Origin: Hyphomicrobiales bacterium
GTDB taxonomy: Bacteria > Pseudomonadota > Alphaproteobacteria > Rhizobiales > Phreatobacteraceae
Length of the DNA: 41,700 nt
Direction: 5' to 3'
NCBI GenBank assembly: GCA_017304475.1
Contig: JAFKKV010000048.1
Location: forward strand, 1-41,700
Within the stretch, counting starts at the first letter, position 1. Every line of letters begins with the position of its first letter. Both the position numbers and the translations under genes were made by a program. Positions 1 to 9,303 of this stretch are shown in pieces. Under the pieces are notes generated by a model. The model saw only the letters and a program-made list of their open reading frames with translations. It was not told the origin of the DNA and made no database searches.

Positions 1-672
1 GGCATAGGTCGCCTGGCCGGCCTCCGGGGTCACCGTCACCTGGCCGCCGCGCCGGTTGATCACGCCGGCATGGACCGCCGCCTTGCAGACCGAACTGTCG
101 CCCGTATAGACGTCCATGCCCCAGACCGAGCCGCGATCGGCGGCCTGCGGACTGCAGGTGCAGGTCAGCGCCTGGGTCGTATCCGCAAAGGCGGAGAAAT
201 CGTCGGGACATTCCGAGATCGCCGCGGTTTCGGCGGCCGCGCCGCCAGGCCCCGCCTTGCCGTCACCGGATTTGCCGCCGCCGGCGGTATTGGCCGCGCC
301 CGCCGCCGCAAAGCGGAAGCTCGAGGCATAGGCGCCGTAATTCGACGAACTGACACCATTGCGGGTCAGGCCTGCATAGGCCGGCCTGCCGGCTTCCGGC
401 GTCACCGTCACCTGGCCGCCGCGCCGGCTGATCGCGCCGGCATGGACCGCCGCCTTGCAGATCGAACTGTCGCCCGTATAGACGTCCATGCCCCAGACCG
501 AGCCGCGATCGGCGGCTTGGGCATTGCAAGTGCAGACGAGCGCTTCCGTCGACCCCGCAAAGGCGGAAAAATCGTCGGGGCAATCGGAGATGGCCTGGGT
601 TTGGGCTTGGACTTGGGCCGGCGCGCCCGCAAGGGACGCCAGGGCCAGCGTCAAGAGGATGATCCATTTCAT
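1..672 (-). CDS. Secreted protein with tandem LCCL domains (partial, C-terminus beyond the left edge)
   Basis: The minus-strand frame is open from the ATG at 672 to base 1 (224 codons) and runs off the window. Residues 1-24 form a signal peptide (MKWIILLTLA start, cleavage probably after VQA). Residues 31-122 are a full LCCL domain: Cys31, Cys47, Cys49, the core VWGMDVYTGDSSICKAA and a G-G-Q-V-T-V strand, ending in NGV-S-S-Y-G-Y-S-F. A Gly/Ala-rich linker (123-152) joins it to a second, nearly identical copy that begins with CPDDFSAFA near 155 and is cut at the edge. LCCL is known from cochlin and Limulus factor C and occurs sporadically in bacteria, where its role is unclear. AGGA lies about 12 bases before the start. 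Domain call secure, function unknown. Confidence 0.85.
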   Translation of the reverse strand, partial: MKWIILLTLALASLAGAPAQVQAQTQAISDCPDDFSAFAGSTEALVCTCNAQAADRGSVWGMDVYTGDSSICKAAVHAGAISRRGGQVTVTPEAGRPAYAGLTRNGVSSSNYGAYASSFRFAAAGAANTAGGGKSGDGKAGPGGAAAETAAISECPDDFSAFADTTQALTCTCSPQAADRGSVWGMDVYTGDSSVCKAAVHAGVINRRGGQVTVTPEAGQATYA

Positions 673-1036
673 GTGAGGCATTCCGTCCTGGGTTTGACAG
701 TCTTGAGCCCGGCCTGGTGAGACCGAGATCGGCGCAGCTCGACACGACGCTCGGACCGGTGCGGACCAGACAACCCCATTCGCCCCCGCGAATGTCCCGC
801 AAGATCGACAGCGCGATGACCCCCGCCGACCGGTCGAGAACAGCGAAAGCCATGTCGGGCGGACCTTGTGGAAGGTCGGTTCCGGTCGCCGGGAAAGCCC
901 GGAAACAGAATGGCTGACGTGTTCGAGACCGTGTCGGCATCGACACGATGGTCATCGGCGCGTGTCGTCCGATTATCGACAAAACCTATAGTCGAGACCG
1001 CCGAGGACTGTCCAGCCGAGGCCCCCGCCCCGGTTT
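673..1036. other. Intergenic region with a perfect 7-4-7 inverted repeat
   Basis: No convincing gene is seen here. Frames open on both strands lack a ribosome-binding site and resemble non-coding high-GC sequence. The region must carry the promoter of the minus-strand LCCL gene. It contains CGTGTCG, GCAT, CGACACG at 930-947. The arms are perfect, but there is no T-run, so an operator is as likely as a terminator. Confidence 0.4.
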
Positions 1037-1948
1037 TCAGGCGCCGCGCGGGCCGGCCGGCGGTTCGGCGGCCCGGAAGTCCGGCTCGCTCGGCTCGGTC
1101 CAGCGCAGATATTCGCGTGGCGAAATGCCCATGATCCGCCGGAACATGGCGCTGAAGGCGCTCGGACTGTCATAACCGAGGTCGAGCGCCACATTGGTCA
1201 CCGGCTCGCCCGAGGTCAGGCGGGTCAGCGCCTCCATCAACCGTACCTGCTGGCGCCATTCGGCGAAGCTCATGTCGGTTTCCTGGCGGAACAGGCGGGT
1301 CAGCGTGCGCCGGCCGAGGCCGCCGACACGCGCCCAATGTTCCAGGTCCTGGTCATTGCTCGGATCCCGCAGGATCGCCTCGCAGATGCGGGCGAGCCGC
1401 CGGTCGCGCGGCATGGGGGCGCTCAGCGGCAAAGCCGGCATGCGGCCGATCTCCGCGAGCATCAGCGCCACCACCTGCCCGTCGCGGCCATGCTCGTCAT
1501 ATTCGACCGGCAGGGTCACCGCCTCGTTGATCAGCGCGCGAAGCAGCGGCGAGACCTCGAACAGCCGGCAGGCCCTCGGCAGGTTCGCCGCTGCCTCCGG
1601 CTCGACATAGAGCGTGCGCAACTGCACGTCGCCCCAGCAGCGGCTCTGGTGGATCACGCCCGATGGCAGCCACAGCGCATGCTGCGGCGGCACCGCCCAA
1701 CTGCCGGCCTCGGTGATGACGGTCATCACGCCGCTCAGCGCATGCAGCAACTGGGCGCGGCGGTGGCTGTGGCGCGTGCCGACGGTCCCCGAAGCATATT
1801 CGGCCGCCATGGCCGCGACCGGTCGCCCGGCATTCTGCAGCATGTCGGCGCGCCGGCCGCTCGCCTCGAAACCGGCAAAGCAGGTGACCGTCTGCACGCC
1901 CGCTTCATGGCGGGGACGCCCCGGCGATTGGGGAAGCATATGGCCCAT
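1037..1948 (-). CDS. AraC-family transcriptional regulator with N-terminal cupin
   Basis: The 303-residue protein has an AraC-type N-terminal beta-barrel, beginning around the HSHRRAQLLHAL stretch and with the typical WAVPPQHALWLP loop. Two helix-turn-helix units follow at the C-terminus: DLEHWARVGGLGRRTLTRLF, then VALDLGYDSPSAFSAMFRR ending in the signature GISPREYLR. It binds DNA in the cytoplasm and probably senses a small molecule. The open frame could begin at a TTG (1957); the ATG at 1948 is preferred because AGGA lies about 10 bases upstream. The ATG at 1939 is an alternative. It is divergent from the dehydrogenase at 2100, 151 bp away, which it may control. Confidence 0.85.
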   Translation of the reverse strand: MGHMLPQSPGRPRHEAGVQTVTCFAGFEASGRRADMLQNAGRPVAAMAAEYASGTVGTRHSHRRAQLLHALSGVMTVITEAGSWAVPPQHALWLPSGVIHQSRCWGDVQLRTLYVEPEAAANLPRACRLFEVSPLLRALINEAVTLPVEYDEHGRDGQVVALMLAEIGRMPALPLSAPMPRDRRLARICEAILRDPSNDQDLEHWARVGGLGRRTLTRLFRQETDMSFAEWRQQVRLMEALTRLTSGEPVTNVALDLGYDSPSAFSAMFRRIMGISPREYLRWTEPSEPDFRAAEPPAGPRGA

Positions 1949-2017
1949 CCGCGACAATTCCTGACCCTGAACAGACAGCGTTGGCCCGCTGACCTCGTAC
2001 CCTCGTGGCCGAGAGCC

Positions 2018-2037
2018 TTGGTCTCATCATTGACCAA
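2018..2037. promoter_or_regulatory. Inverted repeat in the AraC/dehydrogenase divergent region
   Basis: TTGGTC and GACCAA are separated by 8 bases, midway between the two divergent starts. This is a candidate operator for the AraC-type regulator or another factor. AraC sites are more often direct repeats, so the assignment is weak. Confidence 0.3.
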
Positions 2038-2099
2038 TCCCCGACGAATTTCAAAGCACGTGCCGTGCCAAGACGCCAAACAGGGCCCCAAGCAACCGC

Positions 2100-3026
2100 A
2101 TGACCAGCATTACCTTGATGAGCGAACGCGGCGTTCTCTCCTTCCTCACCGCCCAGCTCGAAAGCGCCCTCCCCGGCGCGACCTTCAGGCACTGGTCCGA
2201 GCCGGGCGCGGCCGATGCGGAGATCGCCGTCTGCTGGGCTCCGCCCAAGGGCGCGCTCGCCAGCATGCCGAACCTCCGGCTGATCCATTCGATCGGCGCG
2301 GGCGTCGACAATATCCTGTCGGACCCCGCTTTGCCGGACCTGCCCGTCTGCCGGGTGGTCGATCCCAAGCTCGCCGCCGCCATGGCGGAATTCATCCTGT
2401 GGGGCACACTCTACTTCCACCGCCGCTTCGACGAGGTCACCGCCAATGCCCGGGCCGGCCACTGGCACCGCCTGGAGCAGATGGCGGCCGGCGACAAGCG
2501 GGTCGGCATTCTCGGCCTCGGCGCCATGGGCGAACGGGCCGCGCGCCTGCTGAGCCAGGTCGGCTACCAGGTCTCGGGCTGGTCGCGCTCGCCGCGGCAG
2601 GTGGACGGCGTGACGGTGCATGCCGGCGAGGCGACGCTCGACGGATTTCTCGACCAGGCCGATATCCTGGTCTGCCTGCTGCCGCTGACACCGGCGACAT
2701 CGCGCCTTCTCAATGCCGAACGACTGGCCCGCCTGCCCAAGGGCGCGGCCCTGATCCTGGTCAGCCGCGGCGAGCATCTGGTGGTCGACGACCTCGTCGG
2801 GCTGATCCGCTCGGGGCACCTGCGCGGCGCGATACTCGACGTGTTCGATCACGAGCCGCTGCCTCCTGATCATCCGCTGTGGCGCGAACCCGGCGTGCTG
2901 GTGACGCCCCATATGGCGGGTCTCGCCAAGCCGCGGGTCATCGCCGAGCAGATCGCCGAGAACATCCGCCGCCTGAAAGCCGGCGAGCCGCTGCTCAACC
3001 GGGCCGATCCGGCGCGCGGCTATTGA
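2100..3026 (+). CDS. NAD(P)-dependent 2-hydroxyacid dehydrogenase, GhrA-like
   Basis: The 308-residue cytoplasmic protein belongs to the D-isomer-specific 2-hydroxyacid dehydrogenase family and is closest in layout to glyoxylate/hydroxypyruvate reductase A. The Rossmann motif GLGAMG is at 139-144. Catalytic residues are Arg223 (VSRGEHL), Glu252 (DVFDHEPLP) and His271 (TPHMAG). Such enzymes reduce 2-oxo acids such as glyoxylate or hydroxypyruvate to 2-hydroxy acids. It is the first gene of a plus-strand run leading into a peptide-type ABC importer, with a 146-bp gap before the binding protein. The substrate cannot be read from sequence. The ribosome-binding site is weak. Confidence 0.87.
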   Translation: MTSITLMSERGVLSFLTAQLESALPGATFRHWSEPGAADAEIAVCWAPPKGALASMPNLRLIHSIGAGVDNILSDPALPDLPVCRVVDPKLAAAMAEFILWGTLYFHRRFDEVTANARAGHWHRLEQMAAGDKRVGILGLGAMGERAARLLSQVGYQVSGWSRSPRQVDGVTVHAGEATLDGFLDQADILVCLLPLTPATSRLLNAERLARLPKGAALILVSRGEHLVVDDLVGLIRSGHLRGAILDVFDHEPLPPDHPLWREPGVLVTPHMAGLAKPRVIAEQIAENIRRLKAGEPLLNRADPARGY

Positions 3027-3172
3027 CCCGAGGCGACCGCCGCGCCGCGTCATGCGGCCCGATCGCGACAGTACTCGGCCCGTTGGCGGCGGCGTGCGCC
3101 GCGCGCGGGCGAGAACATCCGGGACGAACAGAGCCCGGGGCCGACCCGGCCGATCAGACAGGGGAACCCGTG

Positions 3173-4762
3173 ATGAACAGACGCGAATTCGCCAAGCTCA
3201 TGGCTGCCGCAGGCGTTGCCGGCGGTACCGAGATTTCCTGGGGGCTCAGCCGCGCCGCCGGCCAGACCCGCGGCGGCACGCTCAACACCATCATCCAGCC
3301 GGAACCGCCGATTCTGGTCACCGCCATCAACCAGCAGCAGCCGACCCTCACTCTCGGCGGCAAGATCTATGAGAGCCTGTTGCGCTACAGCTTCGACCTG
3401 AAGCCGATGCCGGGCCTCGCCCAGTCCTGGGAGGTCTCGCCGGACGGCCTGAAATATACTTTCAAGCTGTTCCCCAACATCACCTTCCATGACGGCAAGC
3501 CGATGACCTCGGCCGACGTGGTGTTCTCGGTGATGACCGTGCTGATCGACACCCATCCGCGCGCCCGCGGCACCTTCCAGCGCATCGAAAAGGCCGAGGC
3601 GCCGGATCCGCTGACCGTGGTGTTCACGCTGAAACAGCCCTTCGCGCCGTTCCTGAGCTCGTTCGACTGCACCACGGCGCCGATCGTGCCGAAGCACATC
3701 TATGAGGGCACCGACATCCGCAAGAACCCGGCCAATGCCCAGGCGATCGGCACCGGCCCGTTCAAGCTGAAGGAATGGGTGCGCGGTTCGCATATCCACC
3801 TCGTCCGGCACGAGGGCTATTATCGCCAGGGCGAGCCATTTCTCGACGAGATCTACTACCGGGTCATTCCGGATGCGGCCTCGCGGTCGGTCGCGCTCGA
3901 GAAGGGCATCGTCCAGCTCACCCAATGGACCGATGTCGAGTTCTTCGACGTGGCGCGCCTGCAGAAGCTGCCCAACCTGGAGATGACCACCAAGGGCTAC
4001 GAGTTCTTCGCGCCGCATCTCTGGCTCGACATGAACAACCGTGTCGCGCCGATGAACGACAAGCGCTTCCGCCAGGCCTGCTCGCATGCCATCGACCGCA
4101 CGGCGATGAAGAACCGGGTGTTCTTCGGCCTCGGCAAGGAAGCAACCGGGCCGGTCTCCTCGAAGACCCCGTTCTACGAGAAGAACGTCAAGCAATATGA
4201 CTACTCGCTCGACAAGGCCAAGGCCCTGCTCGATGAGATGGGCCTCAAGCCCGGCGCCGGCGGCAAACGCGTCACCATCAACTTCCTGGTGCCGCCCTAT
4301 GGCGAGATCTGGCAGCGCATCGGCGAATTCATCCGCCAGTCGCTCGGCCGCGTCGGCATCGACATCGTGCTCCAGGGCCTCGACCTCGCCGGCTGGGCCG
4401 AACGGGTGTCGAACTGGGAATATGAGATGACGGTCAACCTGCTCTACCAGCTGGGCGATCCGGCGCTCGGCGTGTCGCGCAGCTATGTGTCGACCAATAT
4501 CCGCAAGGGCGTGCTGTTCTCCAACATGGCCGGCTACTCCAATCCGGAGGTCGACCGGCTGTTCGAAGAGGCCGCCGTCGCGACCGACGAATCCAAGCGC
4601 CGGGAACTCTATTCCCAGGTCCAGAAGATCGTCGTGGAAGACTGCCCGCTCGCCTGGCTGATCGAGCAGGACTTCCCGAACTTCGTGGACAAGCGCCTGA
4701 AGAACGTCGTCACCACGGGGATCGGCGTGCACGACACCTTCGGCACGGTGTCGCTCGGATGA
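3173..4762 (+). CDS. Peptide/nickel-type ABC transporter substrate-binding protein (SBP_bac_5)
   Basis: The 529-residue protein has the usual length for the DppA/OppA class. It starts with a twin-arginine-type signal (Arg3-Arg4 in NRREFAKL, followed by a short Ala/Gly-rich stretch, cleavage near residue 30). Family hallmarks include the YESLLRYS segment, the FHDGKPMTSADVVFS motif and a Gly-Thr-Gly-Pro-Phe loop. It would capture a peptide or another large solute in the periplasm for the permeases encoded next. The start ATG follows AGGGGA at a good distance; the same frame stays open upstream but has no comparable signal. Its stop overlaps the next start by 4 bp. The ligand is unknown; this family also carries opines, nickel chelates and glutathione. 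Confidence 0.92.
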   Translation: MNRREFAKLMAAAGVAGGTEISWGLSRAAGQTRGGTLNTIIQPEPPILVTAINQQQPTLTLGGKIYESLLRYSFDLKPMPGLAQSWEVSPDGLKYTFKLFPNITFHDGKPMTSADVVFSVMTVLIDTHPRARGTFQRIEKAEAPDPLTVVFTLKQPFAPFLSSFDCTTAPIVPKHIYEGTDIRKNPANAQAIGTGPFKLKEWVRGSHIHLVRHEGYYRQGEPFLDEIYYRVIPDAASRSVALEKGIVQLTQWTDVEFFDVARLQKLPNLEMTTKGYEFFAPHLWLDMNNRVAPMNDKRFRQACSHAIDRTAMKNRVFFGLGKEATGPVSSKTPFYEKNVKQYDYSLDKAKALLDEMGLKPGAGGKRVTINFLVPPYGEIWQRIGEFIRQSLGRVGIDIVLQGLDLAGWAERVSNWEYEMTVNLLYQLGDPALGVSRSYVSTNIRKGVLFSNMAGYSNPEVDRLFEEAAVATDESKRRELYSQVQKIVVEDCPLAWLIEQDFPNFVDKRLKNVVTTGIGVHDTFGTVSLG

Positions 4763-5781
4763 GCATGGCGACACTGAAGGTGGGCGGCGGGCGCGGTTTC
4801 GCGACCGCCCTCGCCGTCCTGGCCTGGGCGGTGAAGTTCGTCGCGGTGGTGCTGGTCATCGCCACGTTCAGCTTCATCATCGTGCGGGCGGCGCCGGGCG
4901 ATCCGGCCCAGGTCATGGCCGGCCAGACCGGGGCCGCCGACGAGCAGATGCTCGCCCAGCTCCGCCAGGAATATGGGCTGGACAAGCCCTATATCGTGCA
5001 GCTCGGCAGCCACCTGAAACGGGTGCTGACCCTCGACCTCGGCTATTCCTATCGCCAGCAAAGGCCGGTGCTGAGCCTGCTGGCGGAACGCATGCCGGCC
5101 ACGCTGCTGCTCACCGGCACGGCCTTTCTGGTCGCGCTGGTCGCCGGCATCGTGCTCGGCACGCTCGCCGGCATTCGCGCCGGCCGATGGTCCGACACGC
5201 TGCTGACGGTCGTCTCGCTGCTGCTCTACGCCATGCCGGTATTCTGGCTCGGCCTGATGCTGGTGCTGCTGTTCTCGGTGCAGCTCGATTGGCTGCCGGC
5301 CTTCGGCTACGTCACCATCGGCGTGGAGATGTCGCCGCTCCGGCGCGCTCTCGACATCGCCGCGCATCTCACCTTGCCGGCCCTGTCGCTCGCCGCGGTC
5401 TATCTCGCCATCTATGCGCGGCTCATGCGCTCCTCGGTCATCGAGGTCATGCATCAGGACTTCATCAAGACGGCCCGCGCCAAGGGTCTCGCCCAAGGCC
5501 GCATCATCGCCCGCCACATCCTGCGCAACGCCATCCTGCCGGTGGTCACCGTCGCCGGCATGCAGGCCGGTGCCTTGGTCGGCGGCGCCGTCGTGATCGA
5601 GACCGTCTTCGCCTGGCCCGGCCTCGGGCGGCTCACCTATGACGCGGTGCTGCAGCGCGATTATCCCGTGCTGCTCGGCATCTTCCTGGTCATGTCGGTG
5701 CTGGTCATCGTGCTCAACCTCGCGACCGACGCGATCTATCGCCTCGTCGACCCGCGCGTCACCACGCGTTCGGCGTCCTGA
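4759..5781 (+). CDS. ABC transporter permease, DppB-type
   Basis: The 340-residue inner-membrane permease has an N-terminal membrane segment, a periplasmic loop with a DKPYIVQ stretch, and further transmembrane helices. The cytoplasmic EAA-type coupling loop lies around MHQDFIKTARAKGLAQGRI, followed by HILRNAILP. This loop docks on the ATPase. The start overlaps the stop of the binding-protein gene (ATGA), which implies translational coupling. It should pair with the DppC-type permease encoded 16 bp downstream. Confidence 0.93.
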   Translation: MSMATLKVGGGRGFATALAVLAWAVKFVAVVLVIATFSFIIVRAAPGDPAQVMAGQTGAADEQMLAQLRQEYGLDKPYIVQLGSHLKRVLTLDLGYSYRQQRPVLSLLAERMPATLLLTGTAFLVALVAGIVLGTLAGIRAGRWSDTLLTVVSLLLYAMPVFWLGLMLVLLFSVQLDWLPAFGYVTIGVEMSPLRRALDIAAHLTLPALSLAAVYLAIYARLMRSSVIEVMHQDFIKTARAKGLAQGRIIARHILRNAILPVVTVAGMQAGALVGGAVVIETVFAWPGLGRLTYDAVLQRDYPVLLGIFLVMSVLVIVLNLATDAIYRLVDPRVTTRSAS

Positions 5782-5797
5782 ACGGAGATCCCGCGTC

Positions 5798-6634
5798 ATG
5801 GACACGCTCAAAGCTTTCATTCGCCACCCCAGCGGCATGGTCGGCCTGGTCATCCTCCTGGTGATCGTGACCCTCGCCGTGCTGGCGCCCCTGCTCTATC
5901 CCGACGACCCCTGGGACATGATCGGGCGACCCTTCGCACCGCCCCTCACCGATGGTTTCCTGCTCGGCTCCGACACGCTCGGCCGCGACGTCGCCGCCGG
6001 CATCGTCCACGGCACGCGCGTATCGATGACCATCGGCGTCGCGTCGACACTGGCGGCGGTCTTCATCGGCGTGCTGATCGGCGCGATCTCGGGTTATTGC
6101 GGCGGCATGATCGACGACGCCATGATGCGCGTCACCGAACTGTTCCAGACCATTCCGGGCTTCATCCTGGCCATCCTGCTGGTGGCGACCCTCGGCCCCT
6201 CGCTCAGCCATGTGATCTTCGCCATCGGCATCGTCAGCTGGCCGCCGCTGGCCCGGCTGACGCGCGCCGAATTCCTCAGGCTGCGCAACCGCGAATTCGT
6301 CCAGGCCGCCGCCTGCCAGGGCCAGTCGCCGCTGGCGGTGGTGCTGCGCCATATCCTGCCCAACGCCATCTCGCCGATCATCGTGACGGGATCGCTGACC
6401 ATCGCGACCGCCATCCTGATCGAGAGCGCGCTGAGCTTCATGGGCCTCGGCGATCCCAATCTGATGTCCTGGGGTTTCATGGTCGGCGCCTCGCGCACCG
6501 TCATCCGGCAGGCCTGGTGGATGAGCGTGTTTCCCGGCGTGGCGATCCTGCTGACCGTGCTCGCCATCAATCTCCTCGGCGAAGGTCTCAACGACACCTT
6601 GAACCCGCGCATTTCCCGCGGAGGACGGCACTGA
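5798..6634 (+). CDS. ABC transporter permease, DppC-type
   Basis: The 278-residue inner-membrane permease forms the second half of the translocation pore. An N-terminal membrane helix precedes the periplasmic substrate-facing segment (LLGSDTLGRDV, typical of DppC proteins). The EAA loop is REFVQAAACQGQSPLAVV followed by RHILPNAISP. The ATG at 5798 is preceded by CGGAGAT. The frame is open further upstream, inside the previous gene, but that part lacks family similarity. The stop codon overlaps the start of the ATPase gene by one base. Confidence 0.93.
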   Translation: MDTLKAFIRHPSGMVGLVILLVIVTLAVLAPLLYPDDPWDMIGRPFAPPLTDGFLLGSDTLGRDVAAGIVHGTRVSMTIGVASTLAAVFIGVLIGAISGYCGGMIDDAMMRVTELFQTIPGFILAILLVATLGPSLSHVIFAIGIVSWPPLARLTRAEFLRLRNREFVQAAACQGQSPLAVVLRHILPNAISPIIVTGSLTIATAILIESALSFMGLGDPNLMSWGFMVGASRTVIRQAWWMSVFPGVAILLTVLAINLLGEGLNDTLNPRISRGGRH

Positions 6635-8292
6635 TGGCCGATGACGCCCTGCTCTTCCTCGACCAGCTGTCGATTGCCCTGCCGCGCGGCGCCGACCGCG
6701 CCTTCGCCATCGAACAGGTGTCGCTGACCGTCCGGCGGAACGAGATCGTCTGCCTGGTCGGCGAATCCGGCTCGGGCAAATCGATGACCGCCCATGCCGC
6801 GCTGCGCCTGCTGCCCGACAATGTCGGCATCGCCTCGGGCGCCATCCGCTTCAAGGGAGCCGACATCGCGCGGGCCGACGAGGCTGTCATGCGGACGCTC
6901 CGTGGCGGCGAGATCTCGATGATCTTCCAGGAGCCGCTCAGCGCGCTCAATCCGCTGACCCGGGTTGGTGATCAGATCGCCGAGGCGATCGTCACCCATT
7001 GCCGCCCGTTGCCGGCCCGCGCGGCGGTGGATGCTCGCGTCCTGGAGCTGATCGCCGCGGTCGGCCTGCCCGAACCGCTGACGCTGGCGCGCAGTTTCCC
7101 GTTCCAGCTCTCCGGCGGCCAGCGCCAGCGCGTCATGATCGCCATGGCCATGGCCAACAACCCCGCCCTGCTGCTCGCCGACGAGCCGACGACAGCGCTC
7201 GACGTGACGACGCAGCGGCAGATCCTGGCGCTGATCCGCCAGTTGCAGACCGAACGCGGCATGGGCGTCCTGCTCATCACCCACGATTTCGGCGTGGTCG
7301 CCGACGTCGCCGACCGGGTCGTCGTCATGCGCCACGGCCGGGTCGTCGAGGAAGGCAGCGTCGACGACGTGCTGCGCCGGCCGCAGGACAGCTACACCAA
7401 GGCGCTGATCGCCGCCGTCCCCGGCGCCCGCCCCTTGACCCGCCCCGACCGCAAGCTCGGCGCCGAGCCGTTGTTGAAGGCGGCCGGCCTCGGCAAGACC
7501 TTCGTCACGCGCCAGGGCCTGCTGCGCCCGCCGCGGCGGGTGGCGGCGGTGCATGACGTCGCGCTGGCGCTCCGGCCCCGCGAGACGGTGGCCGTGGTCG
7601 GTGAATCCGGTTCCGGCAAGTCGACGCTGGGGCGGATGATCATGCGCCTGATCGAGCCGGATCAGGGCTCGATCGCCTTCGACGGCGGCGATCTGCTGAA
7701 ACTGCGCGGCGCGGCCCTGCGGGCCGTCAGGCGCAAGATCCAGATCGTCTTCCAGGACCCCTTCGCCGCCCTCGACCCGCGCCAGAAGGTCGGCGACGCC
7801 GTGGCGCGCGGGCCTATGGCCTATGGCACGCCGGCACGCGAGGCCATGGCCGAGGCCCGGCGCCTGCTGGCCCGGGTCGGCCTGCATGAAAGCGCGGCCG
7901 ATCGCTATCCCCACGAATTCTCCGGCGGGCAGCGTCAGCGCATCTGCATCGCCAGGGCCTTGGCCCTGAAGCCGCGTGTGCTGGTCGCCGACGAGGCGGT
8001 CTCGGCGCTCGATGTCTCCGTGCAGGCGCATATCCTGGCGCTGCTGGCCGAGCTTCGCGAGGAGATGGATCTCGCGATGATCTTCATCACCCACGACCTC
8101 AGGGTCGCGGCCGAGATCGCCGACCGGATCGTCGTGATGCGCCGCGGCGAGATCGTCGAACAGGGCGAAACGCGCTCCGTCTTCGTCAACCCGCGGCACG
8201 CCTATACCCGCGAGCTGCTCGAAGCGATCCCCGGCCGCCGCCTGTTCGCCGGCCCCGGCGGCGCCGCGCCGGTCGCGGCGCTGACCGCCTGA
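6634..8292 (+). CDS. Fused dual ATP-binding protein (DppD-DppF type) of the peptide ABC importer
   Basis: The 552-residue cytoplasmic protein carries two complete ATPase domains in one chain, replacing the separate D and F subunits of classical systems. Domain 1 has Walker A GESGSGKS at 43-50, signature LSGGQ at 159-163 and Walker B ending in Asp183-Glu184. Domain 2 has Walker A at 323-330, signature FSGGQ at 429-433 and Asp453-Glu454. After each domain comes the oligopeptide-transport C-terminal extension (DSYTKALIAAVPG and HAYTRELLEAIPG). All catalytic motifs are intact, so both sites could hydrolyse ATP. It completes the importer encoded from 3173. Confidence 0.94.
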   Translation: MADDALLFLDQLSIALPRGADRAFAIEQVSLTVRRNEIVCLVGESGSGKSMTAHAALRLLPDNVGIASGAIRFKGADIARADEAVMRTLRGGEISMIFQEPLSALNPLTRVGDQIAEAIVTHCRPLPARAAVDARVLELIAAVGLPEPLTLARSFPFQLSGGQRQRVMIAMAMANNPALLLADEPTTALDVTTQRQILALIRQLQTERGMGVLLITHDFGVVADVADRVVVMRHGRVVEEGSVDDVLRRPQDSYTKALIAAVPGARPLTRPDRKLGAEPLLKAAGLGKTFVTRQGLLRPPRRVAAVHDVALALRPRETVAVVGESGSGKSTLGRMIMRLIEPDQGSIAFDGGDLLKLRGAALRAVRRKIQIVFQDPFAALDPRQKVGDAVARGPMAYGTPAREAMAEARRLLARVGLHESAADRYPHEFSGGQRQRICIARALALKPRVLVADEAVSALDVSVQAHILALLAELREEMDLAMIFITHDLRVAAEIADRIVVMRRGEIVEQGETRSVFVNPRHAYTRELLEAIPGRRLFAGPGGAAPVAALTA

Positions 8293-8321
8293 TCCGACAA
8301 GAACCGATCGAGGAAACCCAG

Positions 8322-9296
8322 ATGTCCGATGTCGTCGTGCCTTTGCCGCCGCTCGATCCGCAGATCGCCCAGTTCGTCACCCGGATGCGGGCGGATTCAG
8401 CCAAGCATCCGCCGCGCGAGTCCATGCCGGTTTCGCGCGCCCGCGAGGTCGCCGAGATCGTGCGCAGACCCTGGACCGAGGGCGGTCCCGTCATGGCCGA
8501 GACGGTCGAGCACCTCGTGCCGACGCGCCATGGCCCGGTGCGCATCCGGATCTATTATCCCGAGACGAAACGGCCGCTGCCGGTGTTCTTTTATATTCAC
8601 GGCGGCGGCTGGACCCTGTTCAGCATCGACACCCATGACCGGCTGATGCGCGAATATGCGGTGAAGGCCGGCATGGCGGTGGTCGGCATTGACTATACCC
8701 GCGCGCCCGAAGCCCGTTTTCCCCGACCGCTCGAGGAAACCATCGACACCCTCCGCTGGCTCGGCCGGGAAAGTTCGGCGCTCGGCCTGGATATCTCGAC
8801 CCTGGTGGTCGGCGGCGATTCCGCCGGCGGCAATCTGACCGTCGCGGCGGCCTTGGCCCTGCGTGAGGCGGGCGAGCCCCTGATCACGGGCATGGTGCTG
8901 AACTACGGCTGCTACGAAGTCGACTTTCTCGCCGGTTCGGTTCTGCGATATGGCGGCGGCGACTATCTGCTGACGACCCACATGATGCTGTGGTTCTTCC
9001 ATCAATATATGCGCACGCCGGAGGATGCGAAGAACCCGCTGATGAGCCCGCTTCACGCCCGGCTCGAGGGGCTGCCCCCGGCCTTCATGGCGATCACCGA
9101 GCTGGACGTGCTCCACGACCAGAACATCGCCATGGAACAGGCGCTGAAGGCCGCCGGCGTGCCGGTCGAAGCCCATGTCTACAAGGGCACCGTGCATTCC
9201 TTCCTGGAGGCCATGTCGATCGCCGATGTCAGCGTCAGGGCCATTGCCGAGACTGCGGACTGGCTGAAGCGCCAGGTCGCATCCCGGAACCCGTGA
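8322..9296 (+). CDS. Alpha/beta-hydrolase esterase of the hormone-sensitive-lipase family
   Basis: The 324-residue protein has the HSL-type oxyanion motif HGGGW at 93-97. The nucleophile elbow is GDSAGG (Ser167), and the triad is completed by Asp262 (ITELDVLHD) and His292 (VHSF). No signal peptide is seen, so it acts in the cytoplasm, hydrolysing carboxyl esters or possibly amides. A clear GAGGAAA ribosome-binding site precedes the ATG, 29 bp after the ATPase gene. Its place at the end of an importer operon suggests that it cleaves an ester or amide in the imported compound; this is inference. Confidence 0.9.
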   Translation: MSDVVVPLPPLDPQIAQFVTRMRADSAKHPPRESMPVSRAREVAEIVRRPWTEGGPVMAETVEHLVPTRHGPVRIRIYYPETKRPLPVFFYIHGGGWTLFSIDTHDRLMREYAVKAGMAVVGIDYTRAPEARFPRPLEETIDTLRWLGRESSALGLDISTLVVGGDSAGGNLTVAAALALREAGEPLITGMVLNYGCYEVDFLAGSVLRYGGGDYLLTTHMMLWFFHQYMRTPEDAKNPLMSPLHARLEGLPPAFMAITELDVLHDQNIAMEQALKAAGVPVEAHVYKGTVHSFLEAMSIADVSVRAIAETADWLKRQVASRNP

Positions 9297-9303
9297 GGCG
9301 CCC

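Noticed and set aside
263..982. Minus-strand frame of 239 codons over the LCCL region
   Set aside because: It is frame-shifted relative to the LCCL frame and scrambles the conserved domain; the LCCL frame starting at 672 explains the sequence fully.
1337..2869. A 510-codon open frame on the plus strand crossing the AraC gene and the dehydrogenase
   Set aside because: It spans two clear genes in other frames, is rich in Arg/His/Ala as expected for off-frame high-GC DNA, and has no domain or ribosome-binding site.
6094..8199. A 701-codon minus-strand frame opposite the permease and fused ATPase genes
   Set aside because: It is the antisense shadow of genes with complete catalytic motifs; its composition (Asp/His/Gln/Gly-rich) is typical of such shadows.
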